A stretch of DNA of 64,000 nt from Morinoia aosen (Eukaryota; Arthropoda; Malacostraca; Amphipoda; Talitridae), in the NCBI GenBank assembly GCA_030386875.1, contig CM059575.1, positions 41,756,859 to 41,820,858 of the forward strand, written 5' to 3'. Position 1 is the first letter of the stretch. Every line of letters starts with the position of its first letter. A program made the translations under genes and the position numbers. This document shows positions 1 to 13,542 of this stretch, one piece after another. The notes under the pieces were generated by a model that made no database searches, was not told where the DNA came from, and saw only the letters and a program-made list of their open reading frames with translations.

Positions 1-3000
1 TGCCGTTTTCTTTTCAAAATCCGTTCATTATATCAAACGTTTCTAAAGATTTTTTCGGGTCCCGTAGATTAAAAACTCCCTGTACAATGGTTTTAGTTCT
101 CAACCTTGGGGGAGGGCGTGAAATGCGATGCTATAGAGCAAGAAGGTTTCCTCTATACCGCCTCGTTCTCGTCTTCTCTGCTTTCTACGTCACCAAACCA
201 AAGAAATTAATGTTTCAACGAAATGACCGCAGGATTGAAGAAGAGGTATTCTCTGCCAGATTGTGACGTTTAATTTGCCTTGGCGACGCGTAGAGGATGA
301 AACGACATCCTTAAATAAAGTAATTAATTATTTCTGCTGTCAAAGCAATAGTTCTTCAGTTAATTCATGAGGATTATTGCTGAAAAAATTTATATTGGAA
401 TGATGAGTTAACAATGAAACTTCAGTGGATTTAGTTATAAATGCAAATAATTAGCGGATGGGTTCCTCGTTGCCGCAAAGTTATGCACTGTTAGTAATGA
501 TACTATGCATGCGTGCCCTCGTAGCATTCATCTATTATTGCAAAATACATGTGGGCTTCTAATCTTTTTCAATAAACTGGCTGGACTTATTTTTCGCATG
601 GGAAAAATTATTTGGCTAAGTAGACTCAAAATAAAAATCGGTGCATGCATTTGTAATTCAAAGATTGAGACGAATCCAACGAATTGTATGGAAGGTATCA
701 GTATCACAACTCGAGAACAAGTTGCCCAGTCTACTGTAACTCAAAAAACATGGTCTCGTATTGCTTCGATAAAATGACATGAATCATGCATGAATTTTAA
801 TGCATTTTTCATTTTTGAATTTTAATTCATTCATTAGCATGACCTTGAACTACTACTGCATATTCACGTATGCGCTGCCTAAGAAAGTAACAGACGCAAG
901 GAAGTGGACCAAACAGTTTCCTTCGACCTTCACCGATTCACGGGGGGTAATCTTATCGTTTTCTCGCCGCAATCAAGCTGCTGGAAAGCACGAAGCGGTT
1001 ATCAGTTTCCTGAGGTGCAACAAGCCTGGAATGGTCCAGGAACACACAAGTGACTCACGTGCGGCAGCGCGTGCGCTGCATGTCCGGCAGGGAACGCGGC
1101 CTCCAATCGTGTGATTTCCTTGTGAGGACGCGTGACCTTTGATGGAAGGCATCTCACACGCGGTACTTTGTATAGGAATACGGGTCTCACTCGCGCTTAG
1201 ACGGACCAGTGAAAGCCATAAGTAATGTTGCTGAATAAGAGCTTACTATCTTCGAAAAAAAAATTATTTCTACCATTCCCTTATAAACTTTGATGAAAAC
1301 TAGAATTTTATTCGATATTTTCCAGCAAGTTTCCAATGCCCTTCGTTTTTTTTAAATAACAGCACGTTCCTTCAATAACAGCCTTCAATAACAGCACGTT
1401 CAATTTTCGAAGCTTTTTTCGTATTCATATTGTTTCTTATAATTTATGATACGAACTGCAATACCCGCTGGTGTAATATAGTAATGAAGCCGATTATACT
1501 CTAGAGAACTTTTTTCAAGTTATAGATCATTTTATGTAAGCCCCAACTTGTATGAATAAAAATATGTCCCAGTTTTTGGCTGATGATATGATTCATGATT
1601 AGAACGATTGGGAATAACAGGGATTAACTTCCATCCAAAAGACGAGGCTATCATACATGATGAGGTTGTGCAACTATATAGACGATCGACTAAAAAATTG
1701 AGCGCGTTTGGAAATGGCGATGGAGGAAACATTTCTTTGGTCATGAAGGCAACTCGCTTTGCTCATCGCGCATCATTGTTATTACATGAGAGCTTGGCTT
1801 GTCCAAATTGCGTGTTCTTTTTATTATTTTATTGTTTTAGATGCATAAATAAAAGTTACAGTATTCCCTCGAAAATTGCAAAGGATATGTTCCAACGCAA
1901 GAACTTTTTAAGTATTTTACGTCGACGCATCGAACTGCTGGCGACGTAGAAATTGACTTGGGGATGTTGCGCGTGGTAATCTATACGTTTGGACTGGGTT
2001 TTCCCGTCATTTTTGAACGTAACTTCACCTGATTCTTGGGCTTTGACTTGAGTTGGAACGGTCAGCCGATAATAAAATGCTGAAATGAATAACTCAATTA
2101 GAAACAGATGTGCTTATATCAGTCAAGTTATGATAAGGTGTGGACGTAAGCGTCCTTGTAATTATCGTGAATCTTATTGGAAAGGCATATATTGAACTGA
2201 TTCGATCGAGCTGGAGGAAATTACGACGTTTTCATTAATTGAGTTCGTCGTTGACATTACAATTTTATAAAACAAAGCCTATTCTCTTGCCTGCTTTATT
2301 AGATTTATTTTCAATTGCTCATCCCTAAAAATGTGTGGAAAAGTATAAGAACTCGCCATAATAATCTCAAGATTTAATTTAACTTTTTTCCAACTAACCG
2401 TATTAACCAAGTTAAATTAATATTTTCTTATTGGTACAATGGAGTCTAATCATAATATTTCTTTAAAAAGTGTTAGCCTGGAGCTTACGAAAAATGACCA
2501 ATTTGCAAGACTTTCGAATATTTACATGCACAACTGCCGGTTACTGTCGGCTCAAAAAAAAAATCATTTCAGAAACGTGTTTTAGCAAAACTTTGCTAAT
2601 AATTGAACTAATTTGTACTTTACTCTCTAGTCCTAACATCTTGTCAGAACGTTTTAAATTTCATGACCTCACCAGAAAACAAATTGCCAAATCCTGATGG
2701 GCTGCTGTATATGGACGGTTTGAACAGCTCTTTTGGCTCATGTCGACTGTAATTTTTTTTTGTAGATATGGACAACGATTTTATTTTATAATGAACGTAA
2801 CCTTTTCCAACGAGTGAGAAAAGTTGTGTATCATTTCAATATCAGGCACCAGAACCCTTCACAATAGGTGAAATTCACAAAGAAAAAACAATATATTTAT
2901 TACGTATTTTAAGCTTTATTAACCTTGCCCGTACATGAACCTCCTATATACTCATTTAAACACTTTCTAGAATTGTATCCTAGAAATGTATAACAGTATT

Positions 3001-6000
3001 TTACAAAAAATATTTTGCATGGTACCCGGTAGGCGAAGAAACTCAAGTAGTATTATTAGCTTGAGTTCTGATGGTTTTCGCGTCTCACGGTTTTTTGTGA
3101 ACTCAGAGTCTATATTGTCAAAACAGTCGTTAGAATATTTTCGAAGTTAAATATGAACGAAAAAACGAGAAACATCATCCAACACATTTATTTGTAAAAT
3201 AGGACGTTTCAAGCGTTCGCTCATAATCAGCTAAGAAAATGTGAAAAGTTATTTATAAAACAATGCAATGAATAGGAAGAAAGAAACTCATTCACAGACA
3301 GAAAAGTAAATATATCTATGAAAATGAACAACAAAATTAAAGCAGACCATCTATTTACTATGAACGGCTCAAAAAACTCAAACGGTTATTTAGAGCAGGT
3401 TTAGAATTAAGAATGAAGAGTTTCTACAATCCTTGAATCGTTGGAAAAATTTGTCATTCACAAGTCAATGAAATCATTCTGGCTTACTGGGGTATAGCAC
3501 AGATCTGCATTATCCCGAATAGCTAAATGTGATAGAGTTGCTATGAAATTTCAAGTACCAAAACTCTCGCTGCGATGTTCGGTAATCGTAAAACCTTGAG
3601 CTCGGCAGTCTTTGATCGGAAAAAATATTTGAAAATTTATTCGATAGATTCCCTTTTTAATCGACTTACCTAATGGCCAAACGGTGTTGAATCTTTCAAC
3701 TTCTGATGTCGGGTAAGGCTTGCCTCAAACTGCTTGTTTGGGATTTTTTTTTTCTTTTTACTCTCATGTAAGGAAATATTTAAACATAAGTTTGAACAAA
3801 CGTTAAATTAGCTCACTGACCTACTATCTACAACCAGGAGTTTTTCTTGTTCTTGCGTATATGACATAAAATTAAAATTGATTCGAAATTTTATGGATGT
3901 ATTCATAAGCCACTGCTAGTTTTAACTGTACGGTATCAAATTTCGCCTGCCACAGATGGTTGAAAACAATGAAAATGTTTTGGCGAATAGAAATCGAGAA
4001 GCCGCGTAAATATATCGTCATTTTTAACATCAAGTTGGTATGAGGTAACATCAAATCAAGTTACTATTCTGTGCCCTGAGCGTCGGTCATGAGCAAGTTG
4101 GATGACGGTACTGCATGGGCAATGCTGGCCAGCAGAGCGCCTATATATAGGGCCCGCCATGCATGTGCCAGGCTGGAAGACAAATACGAGTATATTAGTT
4201 CAAACTGAGTGCTTGTACGAGCGCCCGAGCATCCTTCTCCCGTACTCTCAGTCACATCATTGTGAGCTTTTCTCCACAGGTCAAGAAAACCAAATGTACT
4301 TTAAATCAATAATAACATCCACAAAGTTTGCTGCATAGGTTTTCTAATTTTAAGTGCATTAAGCAATATTCTATCACCAAGGGATTTCACTCATTGTTGA
4401 CTCGATAGAAGCGTCAAAGGAAATATTGTAGTAAGTGACATCAATGAAACTGCAAAGCTGGGGAAAGATTGGCTATAAATTTAATGTTTTTCTGAATAAA
4501 CGCGTCACATGACCATTCCTCACTCCTGACACGCCGCGTAACTGAATGGAAATGCGTTACGTAAACATACCCACTGAAGTAATTAAGCCGCTGTCGTTGC
4601 AGTGTGTAGCTAGCAAAGAGAGACGGACTATGGGCTCCTATGACTAAGCAAGTCATGTCGGCTCGCCTACCAGTAATCCCAGCTCAGCCTTAGCTCTAGA
4701 AGTTACGATGAACCATAACTCACGTCCTCCGTCGTCAGCATTTATGACTCGATTAAGGTAATCGTCTAGCGACAGGTATTGCTTTTAGAGTTCGAGGACC
4801 ATGACACGACTCATTTGTGTCTCACACAGCAGCGTCCTGTCGTCTCGGCGTTTCAATTAGGAGAGAATCAAACAATGACGACTGAGCACTTTTTACGTAA
4901 TTCATCACTTCATAACCATGTCCAAATAAAATGGGCCAATGGCAATCTTCAGTACGTAACTGTCATGCAAAAGATTGACAAACGAATATAAATGTACTCT
5001 CAAAGAAATTTTGACACACTTGTATGTGTCAAATGTTTATTCAAAAAAATCTCGGTACACTTTCGTGTATCACCTTTAACCGTACGTTCAGGCGGTCAGG
5101 ACAGACGATGTTGAGTAAAATGATAGTTAGAGCAAAACTTATGATAACCTACCGATCTACCTATCATCGACTTCAGCATTGGGTAGATTTTTCCTTAGCG
5201 CCTGTCAAGCCTACTATTTTCTCTTTCACAAATTTCGCCCACATTGCACCATATTTAGCAATCCCACTTCCACCGCTAGGAGATACTTTAGCCACCATAA
5301 GACATACCTGTCTACACCTGCTCAGAAAAGAGAGCCACGCGAGTTTACGCCAGCGAAAGGCAAGTGAGCCACGTAAATTTTCGCCTGCCACAGGTGACTC
5401 GGTGAGTCCAGTAAATCATCACTAGAACTAGCCGTGACTGCGCTGATGGCAAGTGTGACTAGCTGGGTTAAAAAACAGCCTCAGAGATTTCAAGAGGTGA
5501 ACTGTCAGTTGTACCTCGGTTCCACTCGTGATCTTGACATTTTATAGCACAGTCGGAAAAGTTTCAGAATATACTCCTGCAAACGGATGCCAACACATAT
5601 ACATATTTTCTTCCCAGCACCACACCTACGAAGCTTCTAAAGTTACACTTCCCATCTCATACACGCTTGAGCCATTCAGTTAATAAGGGGGCAAACCTCA
5701 TGCCGAAGTACAATTATGCACATCTTCAGCCCGGTTCTCTTCTGCTCATAACTTGAGAATATGAACAGACGGGGTCATTCTTTCTGCAGAGTGGACTCTT
5801 TTATTCAAGCTAGTCTCTCTTGCTCTTCACAAAGCGCTTCAGTGTGTAGCTGGTAATGCTACAGACTTAGCTAGCAGTGCTACAGTGTGTAGCCGCCAGC
5901 GCTGCAAGTGGAAGCGTATGCAGATACATGACCCATGGACACCACTTCCTTATGGGCATATAGCTCTCTAAGGCTTAATTTATTTTCATCGTCTCATGTA

Positions 6001-6790
6001 AGGATGACGAAATTTAGCTCGCATGAGCTAATAGTTCGAGCAGGCAAGGAAACAGCCATGTACTTACAGTTAATTGATAACGACGAAATCAAAAGCCAAA
6101 TATGTCCAGAAATGCATCCCGTAGATATCAGCATATCTCAGACGCGTCCTGACGCGTTATGACCATGCAGCGACCCCGCCAGGACAATTACGGGCCCCAC
6201 CTGAGGGTAAGAAACCAACATGTATCTAATGTCTAATTATTGCAGACTTCGGTTCTTTGTTTGCCTTGTACCACAAACTGACTCGAGACAAAGAATAGAG
6301 CAATGCTTTGCAGAGTCTATAATTAAGGCGATCCAGTGTTCGACCGCATCATTCAGTTCATCATGTACGGTTCTGAATTCAAAGGTTATGACATAAAGAT
6401 GAACAATGAGAATCAGGCATCACTCCATTTACTCAATGTCAACGCCCATGTAACAAAGTCCAAGTACTCATCACTCTGAGCCAAACCAACCCTATTGAAT
6501 GAGAGATGTATGTGTACCAATATTTTGAAACATCATTACGAAATATTGACCTAAGTTTGAATTTAAAAATTGTAGAAAATGATAAAAAAAATTCTGAGCT
6601 TATTTTGTGCTGAAGTTTTATATACATGTGAAGTAGATATTCAGGATTCAATATTAATGTTTTTCTGATGATAAACACAAAAAAGACCTAGTTCCAAGTA
6701 AATTGTGACACGAGGTGCATTTAAACTGGTTGAATTTTACGATATTTAATGAAAACTATCCTAGGAGAATGCATTGTTAGATATGCGAGT
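1..6790. other. AT-rich DNA with no recognisable gene
   Basis: No open frame here exceeds about 130 codons and none resembles a protein family I know. Frames on both strands overlap without a coding preference. Small local structures are present: a hairpin at 5,010-5,033 and a TATATATA box in a GC-rich setting at 4,142-4,149. I read this as intergenic or intronic DNA. Short exons cannot be excluded by eye. Confidence 0.6.
5010..5033. repeat. Short hairpin-forming palindrome
   Basis: The arms TTTGACACAC and ATGTGTCAAA pair at 9 of 10 positions around a 4-base loop. A second weaker palindromic stretch (GTACACTTTCGTGTATC) lies about 40 bases downstream. The pair could be the edge of a degenerate foldback element, but no boundaries are visible. 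Confidence 0.45.
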
Positions 6791-6814
6791 TATATAAATA
6801 GATCCATAACAAGG

Positions 6815-7030
6815 CCTGCGTGCCGCAGCAGCGGTCGGGCTGGACGGACGAGCGGTGTAGCGCGCGACAACCAGCCAGCGCCCGTCTTCGCTCTGTTGAC
6901 CAAACGTTGAGGCGCATTAATGAATGGCGCGAGGCTGAGGCGCTCTGCCAACCCTTTGTTGTGACTGGTGTTGGTCACGCCGCGGCCCGCGCGCCCGCCG
7001 CTCTCCGTAACTGACGACGGAACATGGACG
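6815..7030. promoter_or_regulatory. CpG-rich patch, possible promoter or first exon
   Basis: This 215-bp patch is markedly GC-rich and full of CpG, while the DNA on both sides is AT-rich. Short frames are open on both strands (102 codons minus, 64 codons plus), as expected from high GC alone. I recognise no protein. It could be a promoter-associated island, a first exon, or an unrelated GC-rich repeat. Confidence 0.25.
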
Positions 7031-7930
7031 ACATGCGTCTCATCTGAGACGTGACTTCTGCCTACTGGGAAATCTAGCACCACCAAAATACAAGTCATTT
7101 GTCAGTTTTTTTTACAAAGCATATCATAAAGGAGGATTAAATCAAAACTTTAACTTTCATCTGAAATCTCAAGGTTGTGGTCAATATCGAATGACGAAAT
7201 TGCAAAAAAAATTCCGTCATTAGACTCGTGGAACACTTGGGCAATTTTCTGGAACGGTGAACAGTCTTTAGTAATTTGCATGGAACCTGAGTGATTTCAT
7301 GTTCCTAGTTGCTATGCTAAAATATATTTTCTCACATTCATTTTACTGAAACCCCTCACTTGAAACGAAGAAAAATTTACTCTTAAAATTGCATCTCCAA
7401 TTAGCCGATTCTGAAATAAAGTGGAATGTCAAAGCTCCAGCTGGGAGCGGTCCCCAGAAGTAGGGCAGTGACACGGTCAGGTCAGAATAAAACACACGCC
7501 CAGACGTGCACAACTCTGGGCTGTAAAACACTCGAATCTAATTAATTCAATTTGAAAACAACTTCTAACGCAAAAGTTAGACCCACAAATTTATCATAAA
7601 GTGTCCAAAAGTTGTCAAAGTTTGTCGCTCCAATTTTGATTTTCATTTTTTACGTAGATTCCTTCAACCATTATACTTTAATAAAATATCTTATGCGTTA
7701 AAATTCATGTACTTATTGTAGCCGGAGTCGAGTCCTGGAGTTTATCTTTATACAAACAAGTGACATACATCTGGGCCAGAAAAGAGCACAACAAGAAATG
7801 TTTTTAACACGTTTTTTTACGGAAAGCATTCGCTTTATTCAAAAGTCTTAGGAGTGTGAAGAAATGATCATGTGATTTCTGTAGTGGCAGCTAAGAAGTA
7901 ACTAAATGTAATCCTAGAAACTCCTCCACC
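7031..7930. other. AT-rich DNA, nothing recognisable
   Basis: This spacer runs between the CpG patch and the 18-bp minisatellite. I see no gene-like frame, RNA gene or repeat structure in it. Confidence 0.6.
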
Positions 7931-8637
7931 TTCTGCTCCCAGTGGGACACAAGCTCGCAGTAGGACACCAGCTCGGCGTGGGACACCAGCTCGCAGTGGG
8001 ACACCAGCTCGCAGTGGGACACCAGCCCACAGTGGGACTTCTGCTCGCAGCGGGACACCAGCTCGCATTGGGACACCAGCTCGCAGTGGGACACCAGCTC
8101 GCAATAGGACACCAGCTCGAAATGGGACACCAGTTCGAAGTGGGACACCAGCTCGCAGTGGGACACCAGTTCGAAGTGGGACTTCTGCTCGCAGTGGGAC
8201 ACCAGCTCGCAGTGGGACGCCAGCTCGAAGTGGGACACCTGCTCGCAGTGGGACACCAGCTCACAGTGGGACACCTGCTCGCAGTGGGACACCAGCTTGC
8301 AGTGGGACACCTGCTCGCAGTGGGACACCAGCTCGCAGTGGGACACCAGCTCATAGTGGGACTTCTGCTCGCAGCGGGACACCAGCTCGCAGTGGGACAC
8401 CTGCTCGCAGTGGGACACCAGCTCGCAGTGGGACACCTGCTCGCAGTGGGACACCAGCTCGCAGTGGGACAACAGCTCGCAATGGGACACCAGCTCGCAG
8501 TGGGACACCAGCTCGCAGTGGGACACCAGCTCGCAGTGGGACACCAGCTCGCAGTGGGACACCAGCTCGCAGTAGGACACCAGCTCGCAGTGGGACACCA
8601 GCTCGCAGTGGGACACCGGCTCGAAATGGGACACCGG
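7931..8637. repeat. 18-bp minisatellite, about 38-39 copies
   Basis: The repeat unit is GGGACACCAGCTCGCAGT, with scattered substitutions such as TTCTGCTCG for CACCAGCTCG and CGAAGT or CGAAAT for CGCAGT. Because 18 is a multiple of 3 and the unit has no stop in several frames, long repetitive frames appear on both strands: 270 codons plus, 252 and 146 codons minus. Each would encode a six-residue repeat (VGHQLA on plus, ELVSHC on minus). There is no unique N-terminal domain, and the frames end soon after the array ends. I call it non-coding tandem repeat DNA. Confidence 0.92.
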
Positions 8638-8960
8638 AATTACCCGCATGAATTTTGCGTTGCTGAGAACACCATGAGAGCTTTCGTACTGAATCTCAAT
8701 CTGTCATTCAGTCCTAAACCGATCGAATTACTCTCTTACTTTAAAAGCGACTGATATTAATAATTTAATATTTTTAATATTTATTTAATATTTAAGTCTG
8801 GGTTTCGAACCCTGCTGAGCTTCGTACAACAAAGTTACATTTTTCTTCTATAATGCAAACCTCAGTTGAACGAGGCTCATTTCACTTAGCCATTGAAAAT
8901 TGTTTTGCAGCATTATTCTGTTTCAATTTTTTTCCGAATGAATTGAATCTGAATTTCACA
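8638..8960. other. AT-rich spacer
   Basis: Non-coding spacer with a short run of ATTTAATA-type microsatellite near 8,760-8,795. A weak tRNA-like B-box/A-box pair on the minus strand was considered and not accepted. Confidence 0.5.
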
Positions 8961-9040
8961 TATTTCAGATAACTATAACTTATTTCAGATAACTATAACT
9001 TATTTCAGATAACTATAACTTATTTCAGATAACTATAATC
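8961..9040. repeat. Four tandem copies of a 20-bp unit
   Basis: The unit TATTTCAGATAACTATAACT is repeated four times. The first three copies are identical and the fourth differs only in its last two bases. The near-perfect identity points to recent expansion. Confidence 0.97.
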
Positions 9041-10500
9041 TTTAATCTAGATGCATAAAGAGACTTTTTAAGTAGCATTAGTTTGATAGGAGCAAAAAAG
9101 TAGCACTGCAGAACATTCTGTAAAATACTGGAGAGTATCATTTTGTATCGGAAAAGCTTAGATCATTTGTTCCTATTGTTCTGCCCGTTTTTGTAGCAAA
9201 GAATATCCGCTGCTGCAAATAAAAATAACATGCACAGACATCCTAAGACGATGGATCAATGATGCAAGCTTCAGAAACGGCAGCAAAAGTAAAAGAAGAC
9301 GCAGCGACAGCGAGGGCACGACCAGCGATGTTGAGACGCACGGCCGTGGCAGCTCACAGAGACAGCAGAGCGGCGTGGCGCTCGTGTCCGTGCATAAGCT
9401 AGTCTTAATGGACAGGACAGTTCTATTGTTTGCTGGAACGTTGGGCAACGTAAGAAAATGTGGCTGGGAATGTAATGGAAATGAAGGAGAAGGAAAATTG
9501 TCAACTAGGATTTCGTAGCAAAAACATGAATTAATTAACCGTTACCTCGGATGGAAACACTCAGTAGCACATCAGACTGCATGCAGCATGACGTGCCTGG
9601 TTAAGACCTTTGTGATCTGGAAAACTCATTTTTTTAACTATGGAATTCATTTCCAATATACGTGTGCGAATAAACGAATGGAATAGTTTCTTTGCCCACT
9701 TTCAAGAGTATAGGTCTGATAGAATCACATTTTGTCAGATTATGGTATCTCGTAAGTAGAGTTTCCTAGCCTAAGAGCTAAAATTAACGATAAACTAGTC
9801 AAAGTGGTCTAATAGCCTGCCAACACAAATGTCTTCCAGCACCTTAATTTGTAGACGCCTTACTGACCGACGGTGACATTTAGTGAAAAAGATGCTGTCG
9901 GTCGCACCTGCTGCACCCCTGCTCAATCACGCTCGTGCCATCTGCTCGTGAAGATCTCCACAATACAATGTAAAGTAACTTCAGATCTGAACATCAGTAG
10001 ATCATCTATCAATCACAATGTTCTGCAAATGTCAAGCGGTTTCCTCCTCTTTCAGTGCAGCAGAAGGTACTCCTCGGATCCATTAGGTATTCCCATTCCT
10101 CACCTTTGCTGCTTGCGGTCCAAAGCTCATTTCCTGGATCATTTGTTAGGTTCTAGGATGAAGTATTTCTTTCAATTAGAACGCCGATAATTTGATGCCT
10201 ATCACGAGCCACCACCGCAGCTTTGCTGGGAGGAACCGCGAAACTTCGGCCCATGCACCTTCATAGGGTGTGGAAACTGTAAGCTGACGTTGATGATCTT
10301 TCAACACTAACCACGATTTGATTTAAAGCCATCGATAAACATTCAAGTATTTAAATGCCCAACGTACACAATAGAAATAAATTTCAGTATCTCAATCGTG
10401 CGAGTACATCCCTTAACGGGCTCGTGGTAAAATATAGTAACTCATTCTCTTTTCCTATCAAAATGAGTATGAGAATTAATAAATGCTAACATTTGATATT
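9041..10500. other. AT-rich DNA with a small GC-rich segment
   Basis: Mostly AT-rich sequence. A GC-richer, CpG-containing segment lies at about 9,285-9,400, with short open frames on both strands and no recognisable product. Nothing else can be annotated. Confidence 0.5.
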
Positions 10501-10512
10501 GCTTAGCCTGTA

Positions 10513-10863
10513 GTGCATGCACGTTGCATCGTATTCACCTTGAGTTGTTTTAGCTTCATTCCTCCTGCACGCGTCTCGGTGCCCGCTGCTGCGCCCCGAC
10601 ACTGCAGGCAGCCGTTCGGGACACGTGTCGTGCAAGCGGGCAGCGGCGCCCAGGCGCAGTTTCGATCGACGCGTCTCGATGACACGGCTCGCGCTCGGAA
10701 GGCAGCACTAGCTCGCTACCTAATGAGGCTCATGAGGAGAACAAAGCGAGGCGTGTTTGAGGAGGCGGCGGCTAACGAGTCGGTCAAACATCGGCACGAG
10801 CCTCCACTGCCCCCACTCGCTCAATTCATGCAAGGCACGCGACCGGTCATCAGTTTATGGTAA
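10513..10863 (+). CDS. Possible first coding exon in a CpG-rich island (unrecognised)
   Basis: An open frame of 116 codons begins at ATG 10,513 and coincides with a CpG-rich island at about 10,560-10,850. The predicted peptide is Arg/Ala-rich and matches no family I know. The frame runs directly into ATG|GTAAGC near 10,857-10,862, a fair 5' splice-donor sequence, so this could be a first exon rather than a complete gene. It could equally be chance opening caused by high GC, since the opposite strand is also open for 60 codons. I could not identify a downstream exon. Confidence 0.15.
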   Translation: MHARCIVFTLSCFSFIPPARVSVPAAAPRHCRQPFGTRVVQAGSGAQAQFRSTRLDDTARARKAALARYLMRLMRRTKRGVFEEAAANESVKHRHEPPLPPLAQFMQGTRPVISLW

Positions 10864-10869
10864 GCGATC

Positions 10870-13540
10870 TCTTACCTTCCCTAGAAGTAAAGTAAATATT
10901 TTCTCGGTTCAACTTTAATCATTCAGCCGCTCACGGCTAGTCAAAGTCAAGAATTACGACACAACGCATGAGCAAAGAAAATATTCTGCACGTTACGTCG
11001 TGCTCTTTGCGTAAATGTCAGCAGTTATGCGGAATTATTGTACATTTGAAATCTGGTAAAAATTACGTAGATGTGATAGATAATAGATAAAAGCTGGTTA
11101 TTTCGTAGGCCATTTCATAAACTACTGCATGATAATCACTTAAGGTGGTAAAATGTCACAAGTGTTCGCAGTTATAGCGATGATATTACTCTAATAATTA
11201 TCCTGATACCTTATTAGAAAAACGAGAAACTTTCAAGTTTGCATAGTTACTTAGCTGATACGCATGGCTCAACAATTTGATGAATCAAGAATAGGACTAA
11301 TTAGTTGCAGAATTTTGAATCAGGTTCGTTTTAAGACAAAGATAAATTTTAAATTTCGCAATTTATTTTCCTATGTTTAGAATAGTGAACGCTATCATTA
11401 CAAAAGCAAGCAATAAGCTCATAGGCCAGCGCGTGTTCATGAAGAGTACAAATATACATGATATCATCACCGGCAGATATTTAGCTCGTTGGAATTATCC
11501 AGCATTAAGAAATACAACTTCTTAGAGTAGTTATCCGCTCAAGACAGTTAAGCTAAACGATGAGTCCTCAAGGGCATATAAATGGAGGAGTCATCATCGC
11601 CAGCTGGATGAAGAAGAATCATTTTCAGTTATAATAGTATGTACTCGAGTACTAAGAATTTTTCAACTGATTCGAAAGAGCTGCTGCATGGGAATACAAT
11701 GCTGCGATTTATAGCTGATTTTTCGTTATTACTGAAAACGAAATGACATGGTAAGTTTTCACAGTGATGAAATTACCTCCGTTGCAGACCGGCTATTGCA
11801 ATAGACAGCTCCTTTCATCAACAACAAAAATAATTCGATACCAGTGCTATTAGCTTAGCGCGCGACGAGAATATCAGCAGGCAGCAGTGGAACAGGGAAC
11901 GATTGATTATGAGCTACGGCTTCAGAAAATGATTAAGTGGGTAATTTGAGCAGTGACCGCGAGCGGTGGGGTCAAGTGAGCGCTCGTCACTGAATAGCAA
12001 GTCTGGAATGACCGCTGGAACTTACACTAATATAGTCCTGAATAAAACTGTTGTGTCCATCGATATGAGAGCAGCTCCAATTCTAGGTTCTCTGATACCA
12101 TGAAGATCGACGTTGATATATTCTTTAAATTTCAACTCTAGCATAGAGGTAACAAGGTCTTCATTTTGAGACGTAGTGCATAATATACTTTTTTGCAGAA
12201 TCGACCTTCTCGGATATTTAATTTTCAGAATAAAAAATTCCAATATTATCTCAAACATTTTCAAAATGAAAACATTCCAAATCAATAGAAAACTAACATC
12301 AGTACCTGAAAGAAGAGAGGTAAGAATTCATTCCCCCTCGAAAAACGTAAAGTGAAAGGGAGCTCTAAAAACAGGCGTGCATGAATTCGAATCATTTATT
12401 GAAGCCCCCTACATTTAATTGTAACAGATCGCATGACCGACCGATTAGTAACTTACGTAAATGAAGGACTATGTACTTTAGTTTTTACACAGTGCTTATT
12501 AAAAACGTACACGGATTCTAAAATACGGAGGTCACCAGTTGATTGAACGGAATCCAAAATGGAGAAATAGGGAATTCTAAGTGGATGATTTTTGGTTATG
12601 GAATAGTCTCGGATTGATGAATTATAAAGTTTCTTAAAAAGTTTGCCTGTACGGAAAGAGGCTCCTCCATATACAGAGCTTATTAAAAAATAATTAATTG
12701 GAGCGTGCTGCGTGATGTTACCAATGTAAGATCGCTATTATCAATCGCACGAGTACTTGCATACGATACCACTGCGTATCCGTCCATCTATAAAATCCCT
12801 TCATTTAAAATCAACACATTTTTTTAGCTACACACATAAATTTATGTGGAGAAAATTCCCATGAAAAACGAATAAATCGTCGTGCTTCACTTTCTCATTC
12901 AACCATTAGAAAATTAGTTCATATTTTAAGCTAAAAGTCTCTTGAAGTGCTCATGAGAGAGTATCAATCGCAAATATACGTGCGATTGCTGTGAGCGATC
13001 GTATACAGATAGACATCACGTTCCAATTAATGGTACGATACGCTCAGCACATGGGGAGCCTCCTTCTCTAAACTGAGCCAACTAAAGGAGCACTCCAAAT
13101 ATATACCCGCGGAAAAGCGAAAAAAATATGAAGTTTTGTCTCTGGTGAGAAAATTTTAAACGCAGATACCAGGCGCGCAGATAACACTCCAAAACATGCC
13201 TCTGGGAAGCCAAACGAGACTACAATCAGAGCTCAAACAACATCACATAAGTCAGAATTATAAAAACAAACGTCACTGTAATAGGTCGTGCCATTTTTGA
13301 ACGAAAGTTTTGTTAAATTAGGGGCGCCTCCTGCAAGACGTTACCTCCCATAGCGGAAACGAAGCTAACAAAACAAAAAAGATTTAAATTACAATAATCA
13401 CTATTCCGACAATATAACCAATATAACAGCCGTGCTGAAATCTGCATTACTGTACACCGTTGCTGTTTTGATAACTCATAACATTTTTCTTAATATGAAT
13501 ACTACAGAACAATAAGAACATATCAAACGGAGGAGGTAAG
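10870..13540. other. AT-rich DNA, nothing recognisable
   Basis: No frame longer than about 90 codons and no obvious repeat. It could be an intron if the 10.5 kb segment is a first exon, but nothing in the sequence proves this. Confidence 0.5.
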
Positions 13541-13542
13541 AC

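Noticed and set aside
4142..4149. TATA box as a core promoter
   Set aside because: TATATATA in a GC-rich context, but no initiator at the proper distance and no following gene; too common in AT-rich DNA.
7891..8754. Hexapeptide-repeat proteins from the 18-bp array
   Set aside because: Both strands are open, there is no unique domain, and the frames end shortly after the array.
8795..8900. tRNA-like or tRNA-derived SINE on the minus strand
   Set aside because: A GGTTCGAAACC B-box-like and a TGGCTAAGTG A-box-like sequence are present, but the B box mismatches the consensus, the spacing is long, and no acceptor stem or cloverleaf can be drawn.
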